Origin: Sulfitobacter sp. SK012
Lineage (GTDB): Bacteria; Pseudomonadota; Alphaproteobacteria; Rhodobacterales; Rhodobacteraceae
Assembly: GCF_003352085.1 (NCBI RefSeq)
Contig: NZ_CP025804.1
Location: 4,724,205-4,788,204, forward strand
DNA length: 64,000 nt
Direction of reading: 5' to 3'
The notes under the pieces are model-generated. The model had not been told where the DNA came from and did no database searches. It saw nothing but the letters and a program-made list of their open reading frames with translations. Below are positions 37,770-46,687 of the stretch, piece by piece (positions within the stretch are counted from its first letter, which is position 1; each line of letters starts with the position of its first letter). A program made the position numbers and the translations under genes.

Positions 37770-37951
37770 TGGTTAACTCCTAACACTCTCACATGTGACC
37801 GCACGTTCATCGATTGGCCTAACAATAAGGTTAGAGGTGTTGGAGAATTAATACGTGGCGCCACAAGGACAGTTTTGAGTCCAATGGAATGGACGATGTA
37901 TTCAGAAGTATAGTTTACGAAATTCGAAACAAACCATTTTAATTTCAGCAT
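37766..37951 (-). CDS. Possible small coupled ORF between alg8 and algA
   Basis: A 61-codon frame, MLKLKWFVSNFVNYTSEYIV and onward. It starts 9 nt after the alg8 stop with AGGCGGG just before its ATG and ends in an ATGA overlap with algA. It fills the 191-nt gap almost exactly, as a translationally coupled gene would. Against it: its base composition is more A+T-rich than its neighbours, its codon use looks untypical, and no domain is recognised. It may instead be a coupling leader for algA or chance. Confidence 0.35.
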   Translation of the reverse strand: MLKLKWFVSNFVNYTSEYIVHSIGLKTVLVAPRINSPTPLTLLLGQSMNVRSHVRVLGVNQ

Positions 37952-37960
37952 GTTACCCGC

Positions 37961-39544
37961 CTAAAATAGATATGGAAGAGACAGTAGATCTATATAGATC
38001 GCCAGCCCAATCAGGAAGCCAATCACTGTCGTGACTAGCTGGAACATAGCCATCGAATTCTTGATTTTGTCGATTGTAGCCGTACCTCCACCCGAACTTT
38101 GGTTTCCGCGGTTTGACCATTTCTGTTTGCTTAAATGGAAGATCATATAGACCTTAACGCTCGCATTGATGATCTGGTTGAAATACAAAATGAAGGGCCA
38201 GGTGATGTCAGGTGCGCGCGCATAGCGAAACAAGAATAGGCAAAGAAACGTGCGGCTCAACACGATCCAAATCAAGCAATGAACGATGTACATTGGCTCT
38301 ACAAATAGTGTGAGAATTGCCAATACTGGGCTGACCAACATCGTCCACATCGCGATGCGCTGATCTACTAAGCACCACCAAATGAATGGCTTGGCGACAA
38401 GCGGGCCAAGGGCAATTGCGCGCGATCCATTGCGCAACATGTTACCGGACCAACGGCGAAAGTTCTGGATCATTCGACCCGTACCCGACCCTTCGATCTG
38501 TTCGATCGTGTAGACACAGGCATCGGGTACATAGGTCATCTTGGCGCGCTTTGATAACAGGTAATACCAGGTGCTTTTGTCATCCCCGGACAAAAACCGG
38601 AAACGCCCCCACAGCCAATGATCCAAATGATCCGCTTCGATCGTGCGGATGAACTTTTCATCGATAATGTAGCGGGCGCGAAACACGCTCATCCGGCCAG
38701 TCAGGGTCAACACCCTGTCCGACATTGCATGGCTTTGCATAGCGAGACGCCGTTGAGCGAACCGCATGGACAGCCAGCTTTGGATCCACTGAGGGCCGTA
38801 GCAAATGACTTCTTCATTGGTGGTCAGCGCTTGCAAAATAGGATCAGCGCCAAACATCGAACAAGTTTTCTCCAGCACGTCGATGCCATAGACCGCATCA
38901 CCGTCCATAAAGATTACAAGATCGTCCGGGCCGACATTTGCGCGGTTAATCGCACGCAAAATCATACCGATCGCCATGCGCTTTCCCGGTTGATTTTGGC
39001 GCAGGAAAACGATTTCTGCATCTACGTCCGCTCCATGGGTGCGCACGAAATCAGTGATTATTTCCTCGTCATATGACGATCCTGTTCCAATCCAAAGCGT
39101 TGTTGGAATCCCTTCGCGCCTGATCTGTCCGATGATGGATCCGATGACGCGTCGCGTGATTGCAGGCTCTTCAAAGTAGGTGGTCATCTGGATGTGCAAA
39201 TGTCTTGGACGCCAACCAGATTGCCAAACCGCATTTGCCCGCGCCCTCATCTTGGGAAATTTGGTGCAAGAGAATATTTCGGCCCTTGCGGCGTGCGTGA
39301 ACCACCAGCCAAAGCGCCAAATTCCGAGAGACCCGAGCACGAAAGTGATGTTGATCAAATCTGGGTCAAAAAAGTTATTTGGCCAAAACACCAATGCTGC
39401 AATCAGCATAGTGATCAAGACTGTGAATTGCGTAATTTTCCGAGGGGGCCATTTATCTAGCCCTTTGGGGGAAGGGCCAGCCAAACTGTGCAACCAGCCG
39501 TCCAGATGCTTTTCAAACGCATAAATCGATTTAGGTGCGTTCAT
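37961..39544 (-). CDS. alg8: Mannuronan synthase catalytic subunit (Alg8-like GT2)
   Basis: A 527-residue inner-membrane glycosyltransferase that polymerises GDP-mannuronate. Membrane segments appear near residues 40-56 and 65-82 and as a cluster at about 395-510. The GT2 domain has FMDGDAVYG (Asp 214 and 216), QRRLAMQSHAMS with LTLTGRMSVFRA, and RFRFLSGDDKSTWYYLL with GDDKS at about 320-324, all matching Pseudomonas Alg8. The second of two adjacent ATG codons (39544) has GGAG at a 6-nt spacing. It overlaps the end of alg44 by 14 nt, so the synthase and its partner are coupled. Confidence 0.92.
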   Translation of the reverse strand: MNAPKSIYAFEKHLDGWLHSLAGPSPKGLDKWPPRKITQFTVLITMLIAALVFWPNNFFDPDLINITFVLGSLGIWRFGWWFTHAARAEIFSCTKFPKMRARANAVWQSGWRPRHLHIQMTTYFEEPAITRRVIGSIIGQIRREGIPTTLWIGTGSSYDEEIITDFVRTHGADVDAEIVFLRQNQPGKRMAIGMILRAINRANVGPDDLVIFMDGDAVYGIDVLEKTCSMFGADPILQALTTNEEVICYGPQWIQSWLSMRFAQRRLAMQSHAMSDRVLTLTGRMSVFRARYIIDEKFIRTIEADHLDHWLWGRFRFLSGDDKSTWYYLLSKRAKMTYVPDACVYTIEQIEGSGTGRMIQNFRRWSGNMLRNGSRAIALGPLVAKPFIWWCLVDQRIAMWTMLVSPVLAILTLFVEPMYIVHCLIWIVLSRTFLCLFLFRYARAPDITWPFILYFNQIINASVKVYMIFHLSKQKWSNRGNQSSGGGTATIDKIKNSMAMFQLVTTVIGFLIGLAIYIDLLSLPYLF

Positions 39545-40955
39545 CATTATCTCCAAACCAAGACGCAAAGAAGTCACGCTTCAGACGGATGCGGGCGGGG
39601 GCGTTGCGGCGGAACCATTTACGTGTCTTTTTGATGCCTGCGTCGTCGGCCTTGATCGTGATGACCATCCCGAACTTGTCAGGTTGTGCGATATCGGTGC
39701 CGGCCTGGATGTCAGTCACTTGTCCCTGGATGCGCTTGGATTGCCCTCGAAAAACGTAAGCAACATCTGCCGTCATGCCAATGTGCACGCTCGTGGCCAT
39801 ACTATCATCCACCCAACCGACAGCGATCCGCGGGGTATTATCCTCAATCTCTACGACCAAGTCATCGCGGGTCACGTAGCTGCCTTTGAGCGCATAGAGA
39901 CCAAACACGGTGCCATCATATTTGGCACGTACAACCAGCTCATCTGCGGCGGCTTTACGGTGGCGTAACTCACGTTTCCAACGGCGCAGATCTAGGTCGC
40001 GTTCGTTGACTGCTTCTTGGTGCGTGCTGAGCATATCGAAATGCGTCAGGGCGTTGATGTCCCGGCGGCGGTCAAAGTCATACAGCGCGCGGCGGGCAGC
40101 CTCGATACTTTCAGGGTAGATCAGCAGGTGTGGGTCATTTTTCTGCCACGGCACCCAAAGCACTTGAAACCTTACCCAAAGGGCCGCGCGCAGGCCGCTA
40201 CGTTGCAATATGTGTTGTGCAAGACGGTCTTGGGCTGTGCGCAAACGACGTTCGGCCAAGAGAACCTCAGCACGCACGTCTTCTACATCGCTTTCACGAT
40301 CAGGATCTTCGATACGGGCCAGAATATCGCCGGGTTTAACCTGATCGCCAACGCTCACATTAATACGCGTGATATATCCTGATTCAGGAGCATCATATGT
40401 TGTGATTGGTGCCACAAAACGAGCGTGATCCAATTGAACGTGTGACAGGCGTTGCCAGATTTGGCCTCCTAGAAACAGCACCAAAAATGCTGCCGCAGCC
40501 ATATAAAAGAAGGTATTCCAGATGATCCGTAGCGACCGGGGTTTGGCTTTGGCGCGCCCGGCAGTTTCTTCTTCTTCTGTTTCGCCCATTGGGACCAAAT
40601 CAACCGGGGTATCGAGGCTAGAAATCATATCACCCGTCGACACCATCTGACCCGTCATTACACCCTTGTAGAACGTACCAAGTGTTTCGCGCTGGCGAAC
40701 TGTCAGTTCATGAAAGGTGTAGTGCCCAGGTGTTTCCGTCTCATTCAGTCGCGCAGGAAAGGATACCTCAACGCCTTGGAAAGGTACTGACAGAATAACG
40801 TCACCGGACATGTCGTCTTGATCAGGATCAAGCCATACTCCAGCCAAAGACCAACGGTTTGCAATAACTTTGCATCCGTTCGCTTTGTTTAAATGCAACG
40901 GCGCTGTCACCGAAAAGGACAGATCCGGCATTGGACATTCATGACGAATGTTCAT
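39531..40955 (-). CDS. alg44: Alg44-like membrane-fusion partner of mannuronan synthase
   Basis: A 474-residue protein with the Alg44 layout. A cytoplasmic N-terminal domain covers residues 1-120, a membrane segment lies near 147-165 (WNTFFYMAAAAFLVLFLGG), and a periplasmic HlyD-like part follows (SGYITRINVSVGDQVKPGDILARI; coiled region about 230-340). In Pseudomonas the N-terminal PilZ domain binds c-di-GMP through RxxxR and D/NxSxxG. Here the region keeps only NRWSLAGVWL and shows no RxxxR, so c-di-GMP binding is doubtful. GGAG lies 6 nt before the ATG. It is the first gene of its unit, with an operator motif upstream at 41074-41089. Confidence 0.88.
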   Translation of the reverse strand: MNIRHECPMPDLSFSVTAPLHLNKANGCKVIANRWSLAGVWLDPDQDDMSGDVILSVPFQGVEVSFPARLNETETPGHYTFHELTVRQRETLGTFYKGVMTGQMVSTGDMISSLDTPVDLVPMGETEEEETAGRAKAKPRSLRIIWNTFFYMAAAAFLVLFLGGQIWQRLSHVQLDHARFVAPITTYDAPESGYITRINVSVGDQVKPGDILARIEDPDRESDVEDVRAEVLLAERRLRTAQDRLAQHILQRSGLRAALWVRFQVLWVPWQKNDPHLLIYPESIEAARRALYDFDRRRDINALTHFDMLSTHQEAVNERDLDLRRWKRELRHRKAAADELVVRAKYDGTVFGLYALKGSYVTRDDLVVEIEDNTPRIAVGWVDDSMATSVHIGMTADVAYVFRGQSKRIQGQVTDIQAGTDIAQPDKFGMVITIKADDAGIKKTRKWFRRNAPARIRLKRDFFASWFGDNDERT

Positions 40956-41073
40956 TGCATACTCCAGGTTAATACCGGCACGCCGGCGACTCTCACCCTG
41001 AAATAATATCTGTTAAGATTTTGTTTTGTTGGCACGCAGGGGTTCAGTCTGCTGTGCTGGCGTATAGGGCCCG

Positions 41074-41089
41074 CTATCCCAAAGTATAG
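41074..41089 (-). promoter_or_regulatory. Cluster operator motif, copy upstream of alg44
   Basis: The plus strand reads CTATCCCAAAGTATAG; the minus strand reads CTATACTTTGGGATAG, an exact match to the consensus. It overlaps the last codons and stop of the hybrid-kinase gene and ends 118 nt before the alg44 start. An extra GTATAG half-site lies 12 nt to the left (41062-41067). Confidence 0.7.
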
Positions 41090-43665
41090 GATTTAGCTTT
41101 GAGTGCAGATTGTGTGGCCGGCCATGCTGAAACGACGTCATCTACACATTTCATTACGCGCTTTTCATCACCAGCCTTCGCGGCATGCTCCAGTTCGCGC
41201 AAGAGGTTTTGGAAATGATGAGCGCCGATCATGCCAGAAGATCCAACAGATTTGTGCGTATCAGAGGCTAAGCTTAGCATATCCCCCTGCTGCAACAGCA
41301 AAGGGATTTGGGCAAGAAATGCGGTGATTTCAACTTCAAAACCTGAGACCAATCTCTGCAATAGATCTGATTTGAGAATTTGCTCGAGTTCAGAAAATGT
41401 CGCTGCATCGATCAAGATAATGTCTGATGAAACAATGCTAGCTTCTTGATAGGAAGAATTTGCTTGAACGACTGACAGCAACGCTTCAATCAAAGTGGAT
41501 TGAGATATCGGTTTGTTCAAAACCGTATCCATTCCCGCAGCTATGAAGCGAGCTTGCTCATCGGGAAGTGCATGCGCGGTTAATCCTAAAATCTTGGCGT
41601 TTTGGTTGGGACCAACAGTGCTTCGAATGATCTCGGTGGCATCAACTCCGTTCATGACAGGCATGCTGACATCCATCAGAATCGCTGCGTACTCTCGTAT
41701 CTGCGCAAGGTCTACCGCCTCTTGGCCATTGAGAGCCTCATACACAACCATCCCATTCAACTTCAGCATTTCACAAAAAATCAGCCGGTTGATTTCGTTG
41801 TCCTCAACCAACAAGATCTCTTGACCTTCGAGCGGCGTCACGTCGACTTCATGTTCGAACCGGGTGCTTTCTTGCTGTGGTGCTTCATCCATTTCAAATG
41901 GCAGTGACACGGTAAAGCTGGAGCCTTTGCCAGCGCTACTTTGCAACGAAATCGTACCACCCATCATGTCGATTAATTGTTTGCAAATTGCTAAGCCGAG
42001 ACCCGCACCAGAGGCAAATCGATCGTAAGATCGCTCTTGGGTGTAGAAACGGTCGAAAACAAATGCCTGATCCTCTGCGTGAATTCCGACACCAGTGTCG
42101 ATCACAGAAAACTCCAAAGTCATCTGGCCATCTTGATCCGCAAACGTGTTCGCGCGCAATGTTACGGTGCCGTTGGAGGTAAATTTCAGAGCATTGCTGA
42201 TCAGGTTGTAAGTGACCTGTCGCATCCTACGCTCGTCCAATAGGACGGCACCCTTGGGCATCTTTTCCAGTTGTAGCTCAAGCACGTTGCATTGCGCATC
42301 CGCAGTCGCTTCATTCGCAGTAACCACATCTGAGAAAAACTGTGCCAGATCAAAACTGTCTTCGACTAGTTCCATCTTTTCCGCATCCATGCGCGACACA
42401 TCCAACACATCGTTGACGTGGTGCAACAAGATGTCACCCGAGCGTTTGGCGATTTCCAGGAAACTGCGTTGTTTCTCTGTTACTTTGGAATTGCTCAAGA
42501 GTTCGAGTGTGCCAAAAATTCCATTCAAGGGTGTGCGCATTTCATGGCTCATGACAGCCAGAAAATTGGACTTCGCAGTTTCGGCGGCCAGTGCTTCGTC
42601 ACGCGCCGATTTCAAATCCTGTTCGGCGGCCACGCGTTCAGTGATGTCGCGCAGATACGAGATGAAAATCGTACCCCGGTGATCTGCGGCCATGCCTATT
42701 GAAATCTCAACAGGGAATTCTTCACCAGATTTTCGCAGGCCCGTGATCTCGATCCGTCCCTTGCCAACCAGTCGCGCGTCTTGCGTCTTGTTGAACCGTG
42801 CCATCCCAGCTGTATGGGCTGCACGCAGGTGCTTGGGAACAATCAGATCGGTCATTTCCTGCCCGACAGCTTCACTTGCCGCAAAACCGAAAACGGCTTC
42901 TGCAGCTTCGTTGAATTCCAAAATGACGCCCTCTGTGTCGGCCACAACAATAGCATCTAAGGACACATCGAATGTTGATTTAAGACGGGCATTGGCTCTC
43001 ACAACGGCATCAGATGCATCTTGGTGCAAGCGATGCTGACGGACGATCACAGTTAAAACGAATGCAAGAAACAAAATAGTCGCAAGACTTACAATCGCTG
43101 CAACGAACAATAACCGAGCCAGCGATTTTCGTTCGACATCGGAAGTCTCTGAACGCAGCCCAATGCCCGTTAAAGCAATGGCATGGGCCTCCTCGCGAAT
43201 TCGTTTCAGTTCATCAATTAGAGGGTCCAAGTTGGCCAAGAGCGCGGCATCAGAGCTGTCGATGATTTTCGTTAACTTCGTTAAGCATCTTTCGAGCGTT
43301 TCGAGTTGACTACTAAAAACTGCATCCGTGCGCATCTGTGCAAACACAGGCGCATCACGCAACGTACTGGTTCGGCTGTATAGATTGTCGAAACGGCGGC
43401 GGATGTCAGATACATCGGTCGTTTCGGCCTGTGCAGTGAGTAAAGCCTCGTCCATCAGAATTAAGACGTCAACTTCGACCTGCGAGAGCGTCCAAGTTAA
43501 GTTGTCGCCCGGTGCCTCGCTTAGGTCGTCCATGCGCTGGGTAATGACGATGGCCAGTCCTGCCAGCAAAAATATACCGACGAGGATGACTGCCAGCGGT
43601 ACTAAACGGCGCGCCTTATCATTCTTTTCAAACAAGATCTGAGCCCTTTTAGCGCCTATGGGCAT
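41074..43665 (-). CDS. Hybrid sensor histidine kinase (PAS-HisKA-HATPase-REC-Hpt)
   Basis: An 863-residue membrane kinase. Two transmembrane segments (residues 21-42 and 184-207) flank a helical periplasmic sensor of about 140 residues. A PAS domain follows (about 225-350, ending SYLRDITERVAAEQ). The HisKA box has His374 in AVMSHEMRTPLNG, and ATP binding is shown by GAGLGLAICKQL near 553. A receiver domain has Asp665 in ILMDVSMPVMNG, and an Hpt domain has His804 (SDTHKSVGSSGMIGA). This is a complete His-Asp-His relay that needs an external response regulator; the LuxR-type protein at 31326 is the likely one. It begins 9 nt after a periplasmic molybdopterin-fold gene, its probable sensing partner. 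Confidence 0.92.
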   Translation of the reverse strand: MPIGAKRAQILFEKNDKARRLVPLAVILVGIFLLAGLAIVITQRMDDLSEAPGDNLTWTLSQVEVDVLILMDEALLTAQAETTDVSDIRRRFDNLYSRTSTLRDAPVFAQMRTDAVFSSQLETLERCLTKLTKIIDSSDAALLANLDPLIDELKRIREEAHAIALTGIGLRSETSDVERKSLARLLFVAAIVSLATILFLAFVLTVIVRQHRLHQDASDAVVRANARLKSTFDVSLDAIVVADTEGVILEFNEAAEAVFGFAASEAVGQEMTDLIVPKHLRAAHTAGMARFNKTQDARLVGKGRIEITGLRKSGEEFPVEISIGMAADHRGTIFISYLRDITERVAAEQDLKSARDEALAAETAKSNFLAVMSHEMRTPLNGIFGTLELLSNSKVTEKQRSFLEIAKRSGDILLHHVNDVLDVSRMDAEKMELVEDSFDLAQFFSDVVTANEATADAQCNVLELQLEKMPKGAVLLDERRMRQVTYNLISNALKFTSNGTVTLRANTFADQDGQMTLEFSVIDTGVGIHAEDQAFVFDRFYTQERSYDRFASGAGLGLAICKQLIDMMGGTISLQSSAGKGSSFTVSLPFEMDEAPQQESTRFEHEVDVTPLEGQEILLVEDNEINRLIFCEMLKLNGMVVYEALNGQEAVDLAQIREYAAILMDVSMPVMNGVDATEIIRSTVGPNQNAKILGLTAHALPDEQARFIAAGMDTVLNKPISQSTLIEALLSVVQANSSYQEASIVSSDIILIDAATFSELEQILKSDLLQRLVSGFEVEITAFLAQIPLLLQQGDMLSLASDTHKSVGSSGMIGAHHFQNLLRELEHAAKAGDEKRVMKCVDDVVSAWPATQSALKAKSYTLG

Positions 43666-43674
43666 TGTGATGCC

Positions 43675-44196
43675 CTAGTTAACCGACTCTATTCGATCCA
43701 TCTGCCAGATTGAGCGCGAATAGATCACCTCTGTACGATATTTTGCATCGTCGTCGTAGGGGTAAACAATCCAAAGTGGGCCCTTGCCACGGGCCGACAT
43801 TTCTGAACCGTTCATCAAGTAAGCGACGATAGGTGCGTCTGCTTCCAACCCGTCTGTCGGAATTTCTACCTTGTAGTCGTTTGATGCGATGGCCCCAATA
43901 GTGGCTCCTGTAGCCCCTGCGTAGTCCAATACATCGCTTAGGCTAACTCCGGTAAATTCAACGTCTCCTTCGACCCATATCGTAGAAGTAGTAAATACTT
44001 TGGTGCCCAGCGATTTAAGGATCTCTAGGTCCAGCGTTACGCTGCCATCCGGTGCTTCAGCTGTCTGATTGTTCAGGTCGCCTGAGATGGTCAACAGAAC
44101 CTTACCCGTTGGGGCGGGCAGCGTGTCGGCCAAAGCAGGGAGTGAGGCGAACGAAAGAATGGCTACGGTGGCGCGAAAGGTGTTCATCAAGGACAT
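43675..44196 (-). CDS. Periplasmic molybdopterin-oxidoreductase-fold protein
   Basis: A 173-residue exported protein. The start at 44196 gives MSLMNTFRATVAILSFASLPALA (signal peptide) with GGAG 7 nt upstream. The mature part matches the small oxidoreductase molybdopterin-binding fold (GKVLLTISGDLNN, FTGVSLSDVLDYAGA, YKVEIPTDGL, GKGPLWIVYPYD, YSRSIWQMDRI). The cofactor-binding Cys of true sulfite-oxidase-type enzymes is absent, so it is likely a ligand sensor rather than an enzyme. Family members often stand next to signalling genes. Here it is the first gene of a two-gene unit with the hybrid kinase, with an operator motif 80 nt before its start. Confidence 0.82.
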   Translation of the reverse strand: MSLMNTFRATVAILSFASLPALADTLPAPTGKVLLTISGDLNNQTAEAPDGSVTLDLEILKSLGTKVFTTSTIWVEGDVEFTGVSLSDVLDYAGATGATIGAIASNDYKVEIPTDGLEADAPIVAYLMNGSEMSARGKGPLWIVYPYDDDAKYRTEVIYSRSIWQMDRIESVN

Positions 44197-44276
44197 CAAG
44201 TGCTCCGATCTAAAGGCAACTAAAATGGTGCTAACAGCCGTGCCTGAAAACACACACCACGCAGGGGTATAGCGGA

Positions 44277-44292
44277 CTATACTTTGGTATAG
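44277..44292 (-). promoter_or_regulatory. Cluster operator motif, copy upstream of the sensor unit
   Basis: CTATACTTTGGTATAG matches the consensus exactly. It is embedded in a larger inverted repeat: TAGCGG on its left and CCGCTA on its right. An extra GTATAG half-site is at 44267-44272. It lies between algX and the molybdopterin-fold gene, 80 nt before the latter's start. The kinase genes therefore appear to belong to the regulon they may control. Confidence 0.72.
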
Positions 44293-44317
44293 CCCGCTAC
44301 GATTTGAAACATAACAG

Positions 44318-45631
44318 TCAGTTGAAAAAGTGAATTTTTGCAACCACTTGCTTGCTCTCTTTTGGTAGGCGCAACTTGATGCGGGCAATCTGATCTGCAG
44401 GCATTCCACTCAAGGAAATTGTCCATTTGTTGCTGCGCAGCTCCGCTGATACTCGGTCTGTTTTAACCAGTTTTGTCCGTATTTTTCCACCATCGACATT
44501 GACTAACTCGACAATCAATTGACCTGAATTGATGTCACCGGTCTCAATCTCAAGACTACGTACGTCCGAGACCAGGAAGCTGTGATCAAGACCAACCCAA
44601 TCTTTTCCGATATTGGCTTCTAATGTGCCAACCTGGGCTTGCTCGCCTGTCATTTGCAGCGCGCCCAAGATTTGGCGCAACCCATCAACGTAGGTCAGGG
44701 GCGCCGAGTACGGAGTTTCCCAGACGACTGTCTTGTAGCTTCCGTTTTTCAATGCACCAGTGCGGATGAACGCTTCCATTGATCCAACCAGACCGCCACC
44801 TGTGGCAGAAAAGTTGTCGACCGATGCATCCATCATGAACGCCAGAGCATCCGCAACTTGATAAGCGTCTCGCTGGTAACGGTCAGAAAAGCTGGTGCCC
44901 ACCAATGCGATCTTATCTTTCACGGGAGCGTCACCTAGCAATGATTGCGCCGAACCCTCTTGGGCGTATTGTGGCGCAGATGCCGTTTCGATTGTAGGAC
45001 GGGTCCCGCAAACCTCTTTTACCACACCAGCCAAAGACCCTTTTTCCTCATAGGTGGCGGTCGCGTTGATCCGCGCCACGCTGTCTTGGACAGATCCGTT
45101 GCGCATTGCTGCGTTTAGATGTGCTGCCGACAACGCCGCGCCCGTTGGTGTCCAATGTGTATCCCGAGCAAAGTAGAACTCTTCGGCTGTTGGACTATCC
45201 GCAATAACAGACAAATCAGGCGCAGTGATACCTGCAGAGTTTAGGGCCGCAATATAGGCGCTGAACCCAGTTTTGATTTCAGACAGGTCTACGTCATTGG
45301 GTAGCCCCATCGCATCGATTGCTTCGTCAGATGCGAACAAGGGCCTTGGCGGCGCGGCCATAACAACCAATTCAACACCGTGCTTGTCAAATTCCGCTTT
45401 AATATTTTGCCACATTGCAGTCGTTTCATCCGTAACGGCGTATTTATCCTTCAGCTGATCATGGCCGATAATCCAGCCCGTAGAAACGTCCGAATAGAAC
45501 GGTCCACGTTTTTGATACTTCTTGGGCAGTTGATCTTGGATACCCAGGTCGGCGCAAAAAGGTGCCGCACTTGCCGGCGCTGCATATGCCATGGTCGCTG
45601 CAAGTATTAGATGTGTCAGTGTACGGTTCAT
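44318..45631 (-). CDS. algX: Alginate O-acetyltransferase AlgX-like protein
   Basis: A 437-residue periplasmic protein with signal peptide MNRTLTHLILAATMAYAAPASA. The SGNH-like acetyltransferase domain shows Asp157 and His159 in ARDTHWTP and Ser247 in LVGTSFSDRY, matching the catalytic triad of Pseudomonas AlgX. A C-terminal domain of about 120 residues corresponds to the AlgX carbohydrate-binding module. The ATG at 45631 overlaps the algJ stop (ATGA). It is the last gene of the algE-F-I-J-X unit. AlgX transfers acetyl groups to mannuronate residues during export. Confidence 0.88.
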   Translation of the reverse strand: MNRTLTHLILAATMAYAAPASAAPFCADLGIQDQLPKKYQKRGPFYSDVSTGWIIGHDQLKDKYAVTDETTAMWQNIKAEFDKHGVELVVMAAPPRPLFASDEAIDAMGLPNDVDLSEIKTGFSAYIAALNSAGITAPDLSVIADSPTAEEFYFARDTHWTPTGAALSAAHLNAAMRNGSVQDSVARINATATYEEKGSLAGVVKEVCGTRPTIETASAPQYAQEGSAQSLLGDAPVKDKIALVGTSFSDRYQRDAYQVADALAFMMDASVDNFSATGGGLVGSMEAFIRTGALKNGSYKTVVWETPYSAPLTYVDGLRQILGALQMTGEQAQVGTLEANIGKDWVGLDHSFLVSDVRSLEIETGDINSGQLIVELVNVDGGKIRTKLVKTDRVSAELRSNKWTISLSGMPADQIARIKLRLPKESKQVVAKIHFFN

Positions 45632-46677
45632 TGGATCATTTCCTTGGATGTATAGCGCGAGGGAATTTCCCAAACGACGATTTTTGGAGGGGTGTCTTGG
45701 AATGTGTCGGAGGCTAAGAAAGCCACCATTGGAGCGAATGGGCCTTGGCCTTCAGATGCGAAATTCAGGACATCTGCCGCAAGGGCATCTTGTAAAAATC
45801 CAGTGAAGTTCCATTCGGGTTTGGCGCTAAAACTGGTCCCAACCAATGCAACGTCAACGTTCGCATCACCGAATAGACCGCCTGCCGCTTCCACGGTGGT
45901 TGTGTAAGTGGCGATCTGGTTTTGCTCGGGGCCGAAGACTTTGCGCAATGCTCCAGTAGGTACAAATTGCAGCAGGTCCCCGTCAAAATCTACTTTTGGT
46001 CCCTGCACTGTTGTGACCGTCGCAGGTGCTAGTTCGACATCCAAATTCTTAAGATGTGCTGCAACAATTTCGGCGACAGCACGGCTACCGGTTGGAGACC
46101 AATGTGTATCATCTTTGATGAACCCATTGGCCCGTAGATCGTTCGGACGCAGAGCATCGTAGGCATCCAGAGCCATCACATTTCTTGCGGCCAATAATGA
46201 AAAAAAATCTTTCCGACGTGTCTGCGTTTCAGCTGGGCGAGAAACCCGCAAATGCTTTGCGTACACATCTGCTTTGTCAGGGACAATCACAGGGATTAGC
46301 GTAATCCCCTTCCGCTTCAGGAATGCTTGAACACGCGCGATCTCAGTCGCAGACTGGGACATGTTTTCGTAAAAATCAGGGCTCACTTCGAACTCTTCCG
46401 ACGTGAACAGCCAACCGTCCTTGCCAACAACAGCGCCCTGTTCTGCTTGCCCAAAAGCCGCATACTTAATAGTGCCCATGACCGATATTGACGCATCGTT
46501 CAGAGGGTTAGCCTCGGTAAAGCCTTTCTCGTAGATCGACTGCATTGCTCCGTCTATGACGCTGGTGTTTATGGCTGGCTTCTCCATCAGCATGTGTGCG
46601 CTAAGGCCAATTGCAGCCAAAAAATACAAGAATCCAACCGAAGCCATCATTTGAGTTTTTTCGTTAATCATTAACAT
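45628..46677 (-). CDS. algJ: Alginate O-acetyltransferase AlgJ-like protein
   Basis: A 349-residue protein with an N-terminal membrane anchor (residues 11-29) and an SGNH-like periplasmic domain. It has Asp190/His192 in KDDTHWSPTG and Ser282 in LVGTSFSAKP, the same triad layout as algX, and GAVVGKDGWLF near 81-91. AlgJ works with AlgI and AlgF in passing acetyl groups to the polymer. The gene starts 10 nt after algI, with AAGG 8 nt before the first ATG, and overlaps algX by 4 bp. Only the order and membrane anchor separate AlgJ from its paralogue AlgX. Confidence 0.85.
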   Translation of the reverse strand: MLMINEKTQMMASVGFLYFLAAIGLSAHMLMEKPAINTSVIDGAMQSIYEKGFTEANPLNDASISVMGTIKYAAFGQAEQGAVVGKDGWLFTSEEFEVSPDFYENMSQSATEIARVQAFLKRKGITLIPVIVPDKADVYAKHLRVSRPAETQTRRKDFFSLLAARNVMALDAYDALRPNDLRANGFIKDDTHWSPTGSRAVAEIVAAHLKNLDVELAPATVTTVQGPKVDFDGDLLQFVPTGALRKVFGPEQNQIATYTTTVEAAGGLFGDANVDVALVGTSFSAKPEWNFTGFLQDALAADVLNFASEGQGPFAPMVAFLASDTFQDTPPKIVVWEIPSRYTSKEMIQ

Positions 46678-46687
46678 GTCATGAACC

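Noticed and set aside
44197-44409. Upstream extension of the molybdopterin-fold protein
   Set aside because: It would read through the operator motif and hide a good signal peptide; the ATG at 44196 has a proper ribosome site.
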